Origin: Alitta virens
Taxonomy: Eukaryota; Annelida; Polychaeta; Phyllodocida; Nereididae
Direction: 5' to 3'
Length of the DNA: 64,000 nt
Assembly: GCA_932294295.1 (NCBI GenBank)
Contig: OW028580.1
Span: 13,545,374 to 13,609,373, forward strand
Shown here: positions 24,223 to 37,200 of the stretch, one piece after another
How the letters are laid out: every line of letters begins with the position of its first letter
Position numbering within the stretch: position 1 is the first letter of the stretch
The notes under the pieces: generated by a model
Told to the model about the DNA's origin: nothing
What the model saw: only the letters and a program-made list of their open reading frames with translations
Database searches by the model: none
Position numbers and translations under genes: made by a program

Positions 24223-24299
24223 GAGCTTGATACAATTCTCTTCCTTTCGAATTATTTTCTCTTTAGCTAAATAATCGTTATGTTTATCATAATTATGGT

Positions 24300-24430
24300 T
24301 ATATTCCAATTGGAAGCTGTGGCCAGCCAGCCAAGGAGCTTCAAGGACTTTGCCTAAACAGTTAAGTGACCATTTCATGGTGCATTCAAAAGCTATGAGT
24401 GGGGGCTTTTTACTTGTCCAAACATAGACA
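24300..24430 (-). repeat. SINE fragment, reverse orientation
   Basis: GGGGGCTTTTTACTTGTCC followed by AACATAGACACGAAAC matches the reverse complement of the SINE body (AGTGTCTATGCTGAGGCAAGTAAAA) seen at 10.6 and 36.4 kb. The outer part is decayed. Confidence 0.5.
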
Positions 24431-25204
24431 CGAAACATAAGGTTATCAAATCAAGATTTATGTATTAATTGCATTATTTCATCTATAAGCTCACGGGCTG
24501 GGTTACGGCTCAGACAAATTCATAAATAAAATAGGCTTCGAATTGCTTATAATGTCTGACCAGCTGCCAGTGTCCATTACATGTTACTGTGTGCCTCTTT
24601 AGTAATAATTAAACAACAACATATTTCTTTATTGCAACTCAATGTGTTTAATGAACAAACGCAATTTAATATTGGTGGATTGTCGCTTATATGTGCATGT
24701 ATACTAAACAAATTATTGGAAACAAATGACAAAAAATACTGTAACTTACTAATTCTGAAGTTATGACCTGAATATAGCACCGGCAAAATTAATCCATTAT
24801 AATCATTGCTGTATGAAATTGCTGATATTACAATAAAGCATAGAAAAACGTATAATACTAAATTGTTAACAAAAATCACACAAACACACACACACAAACT
24901 AGGAAAAACTATACCTTTCCCGAACAGTCTATAATTTCATAGTTTAGATTAATTCAAAGGAGGGGTTGAGCCACGACATCAACTCACTGTTATTCTAGAC
25001 TTGAATTTTAATAGAAAAATATGGTAGCCAAAATGACTTTTCCAGTAGTAGGGACAGATTCAGGTAAAATAAGGAAATCTGAATTGTGTTGAAAAAAACA
25101 CAAGGTCTTAAAAATATGAATGTCTTTTTTTTTTTTTTTTCAATTTTTCCATCAAAGAATAGTTTCCTTAAACCACTGCGAAATTCGGAAGCCAAACATT
25201 TTGA
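24431..25204. other. Intergenic stretch downstream of calpain
   Basis: No gene seen. It has a short CACA run near 24885, an A/T homopolymer at 25125-25142, and a possible SINE-tail scrap near 24557. Confidence 0.4.
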
Positions 25205-25210
25205 TTTATT
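25205..25210 (-). terminator. Poly(A) signal of the calpain gene
   Basis: AATAAA on the minus strand, 54 bases beyond the stop codon of the last calpain exon. It is the first canonical signal after the stop. Confidence 0.55.
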
Positions 25211-25263
25211 GTCTTTAAATCTCCACATGATCGAACTCAGGCCACCCAAAATATGGCCTGGGA

Positions 25264-28200
25264 CTATCGTTCCAATACTTTTTCAGCAATCTGGAAAATA
25301 AAAACAACCATATATATTGTACATATTATTTGGAACTAATGTTAACTTCAATTCAGTTTTCATCCAATATACAAATTACATCTACAATGCCCTTAACTTC
25401 AATTTAAAATCATGTAATATCTCTGTGCACAGAAGACCTCCTTCAATAAAGGCACCTAGTTATATAATTAATTCGACCACATGATGTCACAATTAAGGGC
25501 ATTGATTCTAGATCCCATTACTTATCATGAATTTTAACACTATTTTAGTAAATATAACCTAGTCAATTAAGTTTCTCAACTTAGCATTATAAATATAAAT
25601 GGTCAACAAATTTCTGCCGGGCATCACTGCATTGGCATCTATCTCTATAGTGCATATTTGGGAGGGGGGAGAGGGAGAAAAAAGTCTTAATCAATTGAGT
25701 GCTGTTACCTTAAATAAATATGTATATTTACCTTAGCTGGTGTTAGGTTGCCATTTCTATTCGACCCTGAAAATATAGGTGAAAATAAAGGTAATACATT
25801 TATTTTTTTAAGTAAATTAGCCATATTTCGTTACACGTATGACTGAAAGTGTCCATGAACATCACCAGAATGAAAAAATCTCACATGCAATAAGCACTAA
25901 TCTACGATAAAAGATATTTAAGAGAAGTATAGATTTTTTCATAATATTATTCTATTGAAGACTTGTTATAGGGAAAACGCAAGGCCTAAGTGTGTGATCT
26001 TCTAATCAACAATTGAGGCAGTTGGATACAATTGCGACAACTGATTAAACTTTTTCAGTTGCCGCAATTAAATGTAGGATATCGTTACCACTGAAACACC
26101 TTTTCATTGAGATTATAAATTCATGATTGAACGAAACAGGTAAACAATAATAAAAACAAAGTGAAACAAGAAATGTAACATTGGTTGATTGGTTGGTTGG
26201 TTTGTCAGTAACCATTTTGCGGTGTGCCAGTCATTTCAGTTGGTTGGTTGGTCCGTGTGTTGCTCGGTCGGCCAGTCGAAAAGTTAGTTGATTGGTCAGA
26301 GAGAAAAATACAGTAAATAAGAAGAAAAAAACTTTACATTTATCTTATTTAATTATTACTTTAACTTACGCATTATTGAGACCAATTTCATCACAATAGT
26401 CATGAATTCTGGGAAGCGCACCCTTCCATCATGGTCGCCATATTTCTTCACAAGAATTGCAGCAACTTCTCGGTTCACTCTTAATCCCATAGAGGACAGC
26501 AGGTTGTTGAGCTCTCCTGGGTCCAGTGAATTAGATCTGTTGAAATCGTATTGCTTGAACGATCCCTAGTGGAAAACAATGTAATTAGTAAATGTAACAG
26601 TTGGACCGAACTGTTGTCTTTGAAGTAATGTACTATGAAGCAACATATATAGAAATGTTGAGGTCATATATTTTATAAAATTTTAAAACAGCCAACTTTT
26701 TAACCCAACTATCAACTTTAAAGTCATACATGTATTACAATAAATCGACTTTTTGCACACGAACAAAAAACGGTGGCCAAATAAGTCTATGCTTCGTTAT
26801 TAATATCACTATTATAGATATACTCACTCTCCAAACTCCCAGTTCTTTCCACAAAACATCAAACTGTCTTCTGTCTATCTGACCATCCTTCTCTGACTTT
26901 GGACGTTAAGGATATTTTGACAAGCAGAAACATTTGAAAATAGGTCTACATATTGAAATTATATAGATATAGGCCTACACGGTGATACACTATCATGGCT
27001 ACAGGCGCTTGCCAGCATTACTAATAACTGTTCAATTTGTTAATAGAGAGAGAGAAGGAACTGGACTTGGGAAATCCATTCTCACTTCAAGTGGCAGGCA
27101 TCATTGCGTAGCCGCGATTTGATTGGCCCTTTTAAGTCCACGCCCCCTAATGCTGTGCGTTCATTGGCCCACGACCCTAAGAGCTGCCGCTTGCTCGAGA
27201 TGAAAATTTCGAATCCCATAAAAATAGCGATATTATTGATGGTATAGATACATTAATTTGCTTGATATCGACAGTTAGGATGTTATGGGTTGTGCAGTTT
27301 TTGGCGGAATTCTGGCTTCCGATTTATTGCTGCATCATAAGTAATCTGACGGAGTCTGCAGCCTTCTCTCTCCTATACGAATGCCTGTGCTTCAACAAAT
27401 GATGGATGATCTTCATAACTCATTTTAGAGATAATAAATTATGATGTCACTAAAGGGATACATCCTTCATGGCTATAAACTCCTTGCACACTTCAATGTC
27501 CAACAATCCATTCTCTCGATATTCTGTATCGGCAAAAAATATGTAAGGAACACGCAGTCAGTTTTCAAAAATACCATTTAAAAATTACAATGTATGATAT
27601 TTTACAACTGCTTCCTTAGCAGACAAGACATCAGAGTAGATGATTCAGTCACTTATTATTTTTATTTTTTTTTGTGTTGTTGTATAGAGATTCTTGTTTA
27701 CCTGTCATAATAGCTTGGTGCAGAATCTTCTGCAGTTCTGAGGCTCCCACCAACCCCTTACTGTCGCTGTAGGTACGATAAATCTCGTCCAGGGTGAGAT
27801 CTGGTGGGCTCTCTGGATAAACTTGCGGTGGAGGTTGTGGCACTTCCTGTGAGAGAAGTTGTATAGACATATAGCTACAGTAAAATGTCTCTTTTAATAA
27901 TCCGTTATTTCAAACGACTTGGGATGATGATGAAATGTTCACACTATTGTGGCCATATTCTCATAAAATCACTGAGAGTGCCAATGCTTTGGTTCTACCT
28001 AATATTTTTTTCATGATAGCGTAACTTATATATGAAACGAACAGCAGTATTCGAACATTGCTCATTTAATCACCAGAACACGATTTGGAGACAAAATAAA
28101 AGTTAGTTGAGGTAGCTGTAACATTCTTAACCTTTTATGTACATGCATGCATGTGAAAGATTTTGAATAAATATTATATATAGTCCTACATGTCAAATTC

Positions 28201-31200
28201 TCCATAGTTGAGGAATGGGTGAAACCACAGGTCCAACATCATTAACAGACAAAATGGATGGCCCTCAGATTGTGACCCTGTTGCAGTTTATGGGAATGTG
28301 AAAATATTGGTCCATTGGGTGAGCTCTATTAGGAGTTGTGGGACATAATTATGAAATACATTGGCTTATGATCCTTCAATCCTTTTTAATCTGTCTCAAA
28401 ACATTGTTCTGAAGAACCAGTGAGCGAAATTGCCTCGAAAATTACTGCAGGCAGGTTTCATACAAATAGGTATTTGGCACACATGGCTTTATAATCTATC
28501 GAGAAAGAAATACTTTCAAATAATATAAGGCAAAGTCATTTTGTGCATTAATAAATAAATAAATAGATAATTTTAATTTACTTGTCATGAAAATTGATGA
28601 TGTAAGAAACGGAACATCATTGAGTAACTCAAATCAATGTAAATTTTTATTATTTTTTAGGTATTTCCACTTTACATGGTAATTTAATTGTTTCACAAAC
28701 CTGAAACTGGTTTTGATTATCTTGATTTGGGTCGAAGTTAGCTGGAGCAAGAGCCCTGTAAACAAAAAAATGCATTTCAATAAATTGAAAAAGACACCGT
28801 ATGTTCTTGATTAAAGGCCGGGTCTATAACATGTAATGAATTAGTGCCAGACATTGTGCAGAGAATCTGGGCCCAGGCCCTTTTTTGCTTATCAATTTTA
28901 TCCGGTCTCAAATAAAAAGCCGGTCTAAAATAGTGACTGCACTATCAGCTGCTTCTAAAAAATACAAGCCCAGGTCTACTCAAGAAAATGTGGTAGTCTT
29001 ATGATGAGGTTTTATAGATCTTAGATGATATCACTTGATCTTCATCATTACCCGATATTTACTATTCCATCTCATCATCTATGATGAACGGAATCTCATT
29101 CAATCTTTTCAAATAATCTATGTTATATAGTCTCTCATCATCTATGTTACATTCATCTCATATTTTTAGCATCTTTAACATTACATGGCATCTGCATCCT
29201 CATCCGTGTAGACCCTCAAAAGGAACTCTCCAACTTGATTGACTTCGAACGTGGATGGAATGATTACGTAAGCTCCCGCCTTTAGCCTCAGATGTGATGT
29301 CAACTAGAAAAGATTATATATACAGTGCGTCTGAAGTTATTATGCAAATATGATTATTGCGAGTATCTTCCGAGTGGACTACATTGCAAGTAGTTTTAGG
29401 CTCTTCGAAGGAATGTTACCAACAAAAATGTTGAAAAATTGCTGTTTGATGTTATAATTAAAGGTTACGTTTTATTGCCCAAATAACCAAAATTGTGAAA
29501 CCATGTGCTTGATTTATAAGCATAAATATAATTTTAGTGGCTTTTCTCCACCTAGAAACCAAATAAATTGGTGACATGCAAGATATCAACATATTGGGAA
29601 ATAACATTGGATTAAAAAATAAAAACATATAAAATATTGCCCCATGACATAAAGATTTTCAATGTTTTGAGCAAAGGCTGCAGCAAGTGCTTTGCAATGT
29701 ATTGCAAGAATTACATTTCATAAAGGAGGGTTATCTGTCAGCTAAATAAATTCAGAGTATAGCATTCCTAAGGCAAATTATTGCTGTTTGCTACATTTTT
29801 CTCCGTGTGTTGCTCTTTAGCTTAAACACTAACAAGTAACTGAGTTCAAGGGACTGCCCATTTAGCAACTACCCAGACAGCATTCCAAATCGGCCAGCTT
29901 CATTTCTATATCGGCCGCCGTCAGTACAACAGCATTTCAATATAGCTGACATCGCGCCGACGTTGATACTATTTGGAATGCCATCTGGGTATGTAAACGT
30001 CATCCAGCAGGGATGTAGCTCTTAGTAGGTGTTTTATTGGATTGTCTCAATACTTCTCTGAAGCAGATGTAATTGAAACTGACACCTAACTCAGATATAG
30101 CTCAAAAGAATACCTTGACTGTGAGCTTTAACCACAGTTCGTTCAATTTGTCAAAACTTTTCATCGCAGTCTTTTAAAAAATTAATTATTACATATCTCA
30201 AAATGTATAACTCACCTGTCTCCTATATATATGCCCTGGGTAAGTGGTACCTGTCCTAGCCACCAGGTCCAATTCACCTTCTTTGTAATTCGTGGAATTG
30301 TCTTCTTTGACCTGCCCTCTTACCTGTGAAAACAAACACGGAATATTTAAGTTATAGATTATAGATGCTATTTACCATCATTTCAAGATTTGTCTCATAA
30401 TAATGGAAATTGGACGCAGGAAAGCTGCTATGTATGTGATTTTGAATGAATAAAGAAATTAAATTCAATTGAATTAAATTGAAATAAGGTCAATAATTTC
30501 AAAGGGCTAGAGTGAGAATTGGTTTCTAAAACCACATTCAAAATCTCCCAAAAATGGAGAAAAATGGTTTGGTACATATCACAATAATCAACGCTGGTTC
30601 AGGAAGAGAGTATAATTCACCAAATCTTAAAATTTAGTTCTTTAGGTGACATAAATAGCTATCAATTACTATAGGAATTGCTTCTTGCCATATATATAAT
30701 AAGCTTTAAAATGTACTTTTAAATCATTTTGCCTTGGTTATTATAGCTCAATGCTTACTCTGTAAATATCGAAAGCAATAGCGTAGTCCGCATTGGGTCG
30801 TTTCAACTGAGTTCTTCTTATAAGATTTCCTTTCTGCATTAAAGAAATCACTGCGTTTTCTTCTTGATTTATGATGACAGTAAACTGGGGATTCGTCCAG
30901 TATAGGTCTGCAATTCAAATTTAAAAAACATCATCTAACAATCTTTCGATGCGTATGAGGTGGAGAAAAATCTGTACATTTAATTAGGCCTATAGCAAGA
31001 AAAATACAAGGTATTGATTTTTGCTTTATCCTTCCATTAAGATTTCCATTTTCCTTATTTTTTAATGCTATACAATCTATTTGTGTATGCGTGGAACGTT
31101 GCCCTATCGAGAGAAAAATGAACTATCCAGAGAAGGTTACCTCTCCAACGGAGTAGATCACCCACTAGAGAGTGACTTTACTCCTTACACACACAGAGGG

Positions 31201-34200
31201 TAAAGTACATTTTACTCCCAACAAAGGTAGAAGTTTACTCCTTTTTTGGAGTAATTTTTGACAGAGGGCTCTTCTCAACTTATAGTGGTATTCTACTCAG
31301 TTTTTTTTTGCAAGAGGGTGCATGATATCTTACAGCCAATTTCATAGACTTGGAAACTAAACTCCATAGCAGAAAGAGCTGCTTTAGAGGATGTGAATGC
31401 AAAATTCCCATTAGTTAAAGCAGTCCCTCAGCCAATGAGAGTCTTGGACTTCATCTGGAACAGCTCTCCCTGCTCTGGAGTTTAGTTTCCATGAAATTGG
31501 CTGTAACACGACTTTAATATGATACAAACATTTTTGGTGGGAGAGAAAACCAGACCCTCCAGCGCTGGCATTGGCCACCCAGGCCGAATGGAAAAGGTTA
31601 TTCTGCCAGTTCTTTCTTGACTGAAAAATAGGCAACAATATTTTTTGCTATTAAAATATATTTAATTGCTATAAAAACAATAAAAACTTTATTAAAAGTT
31701 GCATGAGATAAGAAAACAAACATAAGCCTTAAGCACTTCTCACCGACCTTGATAAAATAACAAAATAAATTAACAGTCCTCGGATTATAAAGATTGCTGT
31801 TTTATAAATAATCATAAAAAAAGATTCCCCTTTAAGGCAATTTTTTAATGTCGTTATTTTTGTAGATTAAAATTATATCAGTTGCTGAAAACAATTATTT
31901 CACTATGGAGTAGTCTGTTTAATATTTTACCTCTACAAGGGTAAAAACTGTCAAAATCGACAGAGTGACATTGTCGTTCTTAACAAGGGACAAAGTGACA
32001 CTCCAGCTCTTAAGTAATAACGAAAAAAATACTCTATGCTTAAAGAGTGACAGGCAACAGTTTCGATATTCTTAGTAATTACTTATTTAGTTGAAAAAAT
32101 AAGGAATAGATTTTCTCTTAAATGGCCACATGGAATATTGCTTCCTATTTTTTGGAACTTCCAACTCCAGCAACCTAGCTGTGTCTAAAACAACTAAATT
32201 ATTTCGCTATACTTGTATACTTGATAAGGTGAAACTTCCAGTGCTGTGCATAAGTACGTGAAACCCACTGAAAAAAACAACTATTTTTTAATTGCATTCA
32301 GGGATGTTAAAATTAAAAACTGGCTGCGAGGATGCGAACCCTTGTTATTCAGATGGATTTTTCGTGATATTAATGACAAAAGTTAAAAAAACGAAAGCAT
32401 TTTATTTTAGTTATGTTTCTTTCACTCATGTGGGATTAAAAGTGTCTTTGATATGGAAAAAGCAAGGACTTCTCATACTTTCCCATTATTATACAAATTT
32501 GCTGAGGGTTTAAAAAGCAAAACAGTATCATGAAATCAGTATGAACTAATCTGGTGTAATAAACTATCCCTTTCGATGATCTTTGTCGTTTTGAATATCT
32601 TTAAAAAAAATATTAAAAAATTCAATTTTTTGGTGGGGGTTTCCCGTACTTATGCATAACACTGTAGGCGATACTTATTCCATTTTCAGCATCTTAGATC
32701 GACTGATGTGTTAAGACATGGGCAGACGGAAAATGAAAATGATATTTAACAATGTCATTCGATATATCATTTTATTATTGTTTCATTTTCAACCGACCGA
32801 CCCGGAGAAGATCCAAGAAGCGAAAGATTTTATTGCAGTTAATAGTTTTATTTTCCAAAATTAGAAAAATGCCAAGTGGTAGATAATTAACACATACATA
32901 CTCTAAAATACAAAAACACAAATGACAGGTAAACATGTCCAAAACCTTAACACAAGAAAACGAAAACTTTAAAATATTAGCGAAAAAGATGTAGTGAGTA
33001 AGGTAAAACTAGAGAACAAAAGGAACAAAAGTGAACAATACAAGGCCAAATGTGCCACGTGCTTTTTGAATGCGAAGGAAAACGCACGGTTTTTGCCTCA
33101 TTATAATTAGCTAAAAACCATGCGTGCATTTATCCTTCTCATGGAAAACACATGTGGCACATTTGGCCATGTACTTATAATATGTATGTCCATCCATGTC
33201 TTATAGGCCTATATCCTTGATACCTCATACTAGTTACACACACGTCTTTTTCATTAGTATACTTTTGATCTTATACTTAAAACTATAAACACTACACTAG
33301 TGATCTATCTCTTTTGATAACTTATACCATATTTTAAGACCTATGAATCTTCTATTTTGGGCTAAAGTAGTGTTAGAAATTGGAAGAATATAGTCACCTT
33401 TTTGTCTATCATTTCAACCTATATTTCAAACATAGTATTGAATAATTTGTACTTCTTCTTTTTTTTTTTAACATAAAAAATCATATAACTGTATGTTTTT
33501 ATAAATTTTTAGAGCAGAAAATATCGCTCCAGTTGGTTTTCTGTAAGGTTGAAAAGTGATAATTCTAACGATTGTTTTTGTCTGTTGTTTAGCAACAACA
33601 TAATAAGTGTGGCTGAAGCTAAAACTAAAGTAAGGCATCACAACTTTTTTGGTTCTTCCCAATAAAGTTCAGATTAAATTTCAGAATAGACCCTTTTCAC
33701 AGAACACCTCAAAATTGGACATTCAATAATTGAGTCTCTCGTCTTTGGCTTTTACTCATTTTGCTTTCCAGACCTAGAAGAGTATATTGTCTAATGATTT
33801 AAAAAACACAACTTTCAAAATAAAAATTAACACAATTCATTAATAAGATGTCAAATATACAATAAAACGCAAAAGAAATACTGCATCTTGGAGGCACTTT
33901 GCTTCAGCCAATCATAATCTAGGGTGCCAACTTCTGCAGCCAATGGGAGCACAGCATTCCTGAAAAATCCACTATTGCAGGCGGCTACTGTAGGACTTGA
34001 AGTTTATCTGAGTTGCATCAATTATAAGATGTCTCCCGCCGCATTCATATATCATGTTTATTGTTCTAAGTTTTTGATAATAACTGTTGTTAACTGATTC
34101 TTATGGACAGTAAGTTATCCAGTTCTTGAATTTAAAGCAATGAAAAAAATATACTCACCGGAATGTGGTTCTCTGGAGGGAGATAGCACAAATCCAAGGA

Positions 34201-37200
34201 ATTGAAACTGTTCAGCCATTCCTCATAAGGCATCCTTTTGAAAGAAACAAAAATCGGTCTGTAATATGAATTTTGCATAGTTAATGAGCATTGAATATAA
34301 TTATAGTATTTTTACATAATGTTGCTTTTGTTTTGCCTTTTATACATTTTGTTACATATTTTAAACATAACTCCTAGTATAGAAAATTGTGTTTTGTTAT
34401 TTCGTAACAGTGTATCTGGAGAAGCTGTGCTTACCCAGGACACAGATTTGAAATCTATATTTATTAAAGACAAAATACTCAGATTCTTGTAATAAAAGAA
34501 AATGAAACTTCAAAGAGGTATCATATCTTTGATTAGAATCATTTGATCAAATAATTATAAAAAATCAATCTTAATTTAAATAAAATAATCTTATGATTTC
34601 AGATTTCAAGTTTTCGTACCAGAATTCGCCATCTTCCTTATTGACTATTCCCAACTCACGCCTCTGGCTGTCTGTCAGAGAATTCCATTCCGGCGACCTG
34701 CACATACAAATGAATAGATAAAGGACAAAAATGTAAAAAGTCTCAACTTATTCTCTGTCATTTTATTATTATGTGTGCCTTGGTAATCTACTGGTCACTT
34801 CAGGCTGCTAAACAAATTGGCTTCACAGGGTATTGGACTCCAAGCAAGACTCAAGACTCAAGACTCATGACACTTTATTTCCTGCACAATACATATTTCA
34901 TAAACAATTAATATTATTCAACAAATATATTGATCTATTATAAAATAAAATAAAATTCACAAATGTACATATTATGTATGGGCAGATCAGGAGAGCACTC
35001 TAAGAAACCGGAGGGTAACGCTAGCGAGTGCCCACCTGGGTTCCAGAGAGACCTCAGCAAATGATTATGTGATCATGGTAATGATAAGTTATTTTAGGTA
35101 TGATAAACCCTTTCTAGTGAACCATTGAAGACCCTGATGATAGTTATAATGCCTCAGCAACATTTGCATTGTTATTTTAAGGTAAGAATATAAAGAATTT
35201 AATTATGAAAGTCACATGCTAAGCAATATTATATCACCCTTACATTTGCCTTTAGCAGTAACTCATCTAAGTTTTACTTAGTCCGGCAGGATTGAGAAAA
35301 CAACACATGCAAATATGGGTAATGAAATTTTCCATGGGGTCAATTCCCAGCCCAGGCACTCTTCATGAGCTACATCTCAGCAGCTAGATGTCGATCGCAT
35401 GAGACATTAAATTTGAGGTGCCTTGTACTCTGTGTCTATGCTGAGGCAAAACTTACCCGTCACACCAGGGACCACGGTATTCCAGCTGACCCCATGGATT
35501 ACGTAACTGGATTAAGTTTTGTTCCCTTCCTCCGTGTTTGACCTGAGATTTTCAAAAGGAAAGTTAAAATTCAAGAGCTTATTTGTAAATGTTAATACAT
35601 GGTGGAATCCCACCATTAAAATCACCCAATATTGAAAGTACAATATATAGACCACTTCCTTTTTTATTGAAACGCGATTGCCATAAATGTTTTAGAATTA
35701 AGGCAGTCTTTAGATCATCAATATTAGACCACGTCAATATTTAGACCATTCCATTATTTGGTACAAAACTGTGATCACGATATAAAGTAAAGTTTCAGCT
35801 TGATGTTAAGCTCATTTCAGTTATCTTCAAGGGTGTGTGTTATTGTAGAGTTTCACATTATCCTAATAAAGACGAGTACTTAGTTTTAAGTCAAATTAAG
35901 TCTAAATATGTGTTATAATTATCTTTGCTAGGTATAACATTGCACAGGCTCCTTTTTTGGCCGTTTAGATTTATGGCCTTTACTAAGGATAAACAAATTC
36001 ACTTTCTTTCAATTGCAAAATTTACCTTTGCAGTTCTTGTAATACTATAGGCATGTCCACTGATAATACCATTTGGTGTTTGTGTTTCTATTAGTCGGGG
36101 GTCAATCTGAAAATATCATTGAACGTAGGAACAACATTGAAAAATAGGAAATATGACTATACAACATGTACAATGATTATACAATACTACAATAGGAGTA
36201 CAGTAGAGCAGGTCAATGTGTTAACTGGTCCTAACCATTATATAGCCCACTCAAGCTCTCAAAATTGCATCACCACACATTGTTAACAATAATAACATTT
36301 ATTATACAGCTCTCAACACATTCAGTTCTGCTGAAGGTCCCGGGTTCGGTCTCCAGACAGGGCAGTCTTCATGAGCTACATCCTAGCTGGATGTCGATCG
36401 CATGAGTCATTAAATTGGTGATGCCTTGCACTCGGTGTCTATGCTGATGCAAGTAAAAGACCCCACCCATGAGATGAATGTATAACATGGTGTGGACTCC
36501 AAGCCTTGTCATCTTATCATTACGTCTGCCTCAGCCAGCTGGTCAAACAGGCTGGCTAAGCCTCAGATCAGCAGCATTGAAACAATATATACTATATTGG
36601 CAGTGGCTTCTACAATTTATTATAGGAGCCCTCAATTTACACATGACTTTCCATGTCTGGTCTTACACTAATGGAGGTATCTTATACCTCCATGGTGGGA
36701 CAAAGTGCTTGCCCACTCACCACGATATTGGCTGACCCCATGATGGTGTCCATGTGGATGTTGGTATGGATTATGTTAAATAGGTCAGGGGGCAAGTTAA
36801 CTCGGTCACTGAGGTCAACTGTGTCACCCACACCCCCTGTGAAGTCAACCATGGAGTCCTGGATCCACCCTCCGTCCAGGGCTTCGTATGATCCATTCAG
36901 TCTGAATAGAAGATAAATCTATATGTAATTGAATTATAAATAGATGTATCACAAACAAGGTGAGGCATATTGTTAACTCATGACTTTGAATCTCTGATAC
37001 GTTTCACAAGTAATAAGATAACCTTTACACTATACATTTTCTTTTGCAGTCTGAATTTTAAAATACTAACATTTTTTAAATAGTGCCATAAAAAGATTAC
37101 ATTTGAGCGACTGGTTGCCAGGAAATAATGTTGCTTTAGTTTGATAAAAAGGATGACCTGAGTGTGCTGTAGTACATGGACCTCTACAATAAACCCCCAC

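Larger units (their letters stand above)
28761..34158. other. Content of the middle calpain introns
   Basis: Introns between exons 9 and 14 hold two palindromic MITEs (listed separately) and otherwise AT-rich sequence. The largest stretch, 31621-34158, has no gene; a self-complementary pair at about 33039-33180 (ATGTGCCACGTGC ... GCACATTTGGCC with GCGAAGGAAAACGCACGG inside) looks like a decayed hairpin element. Confidence 0.4.
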
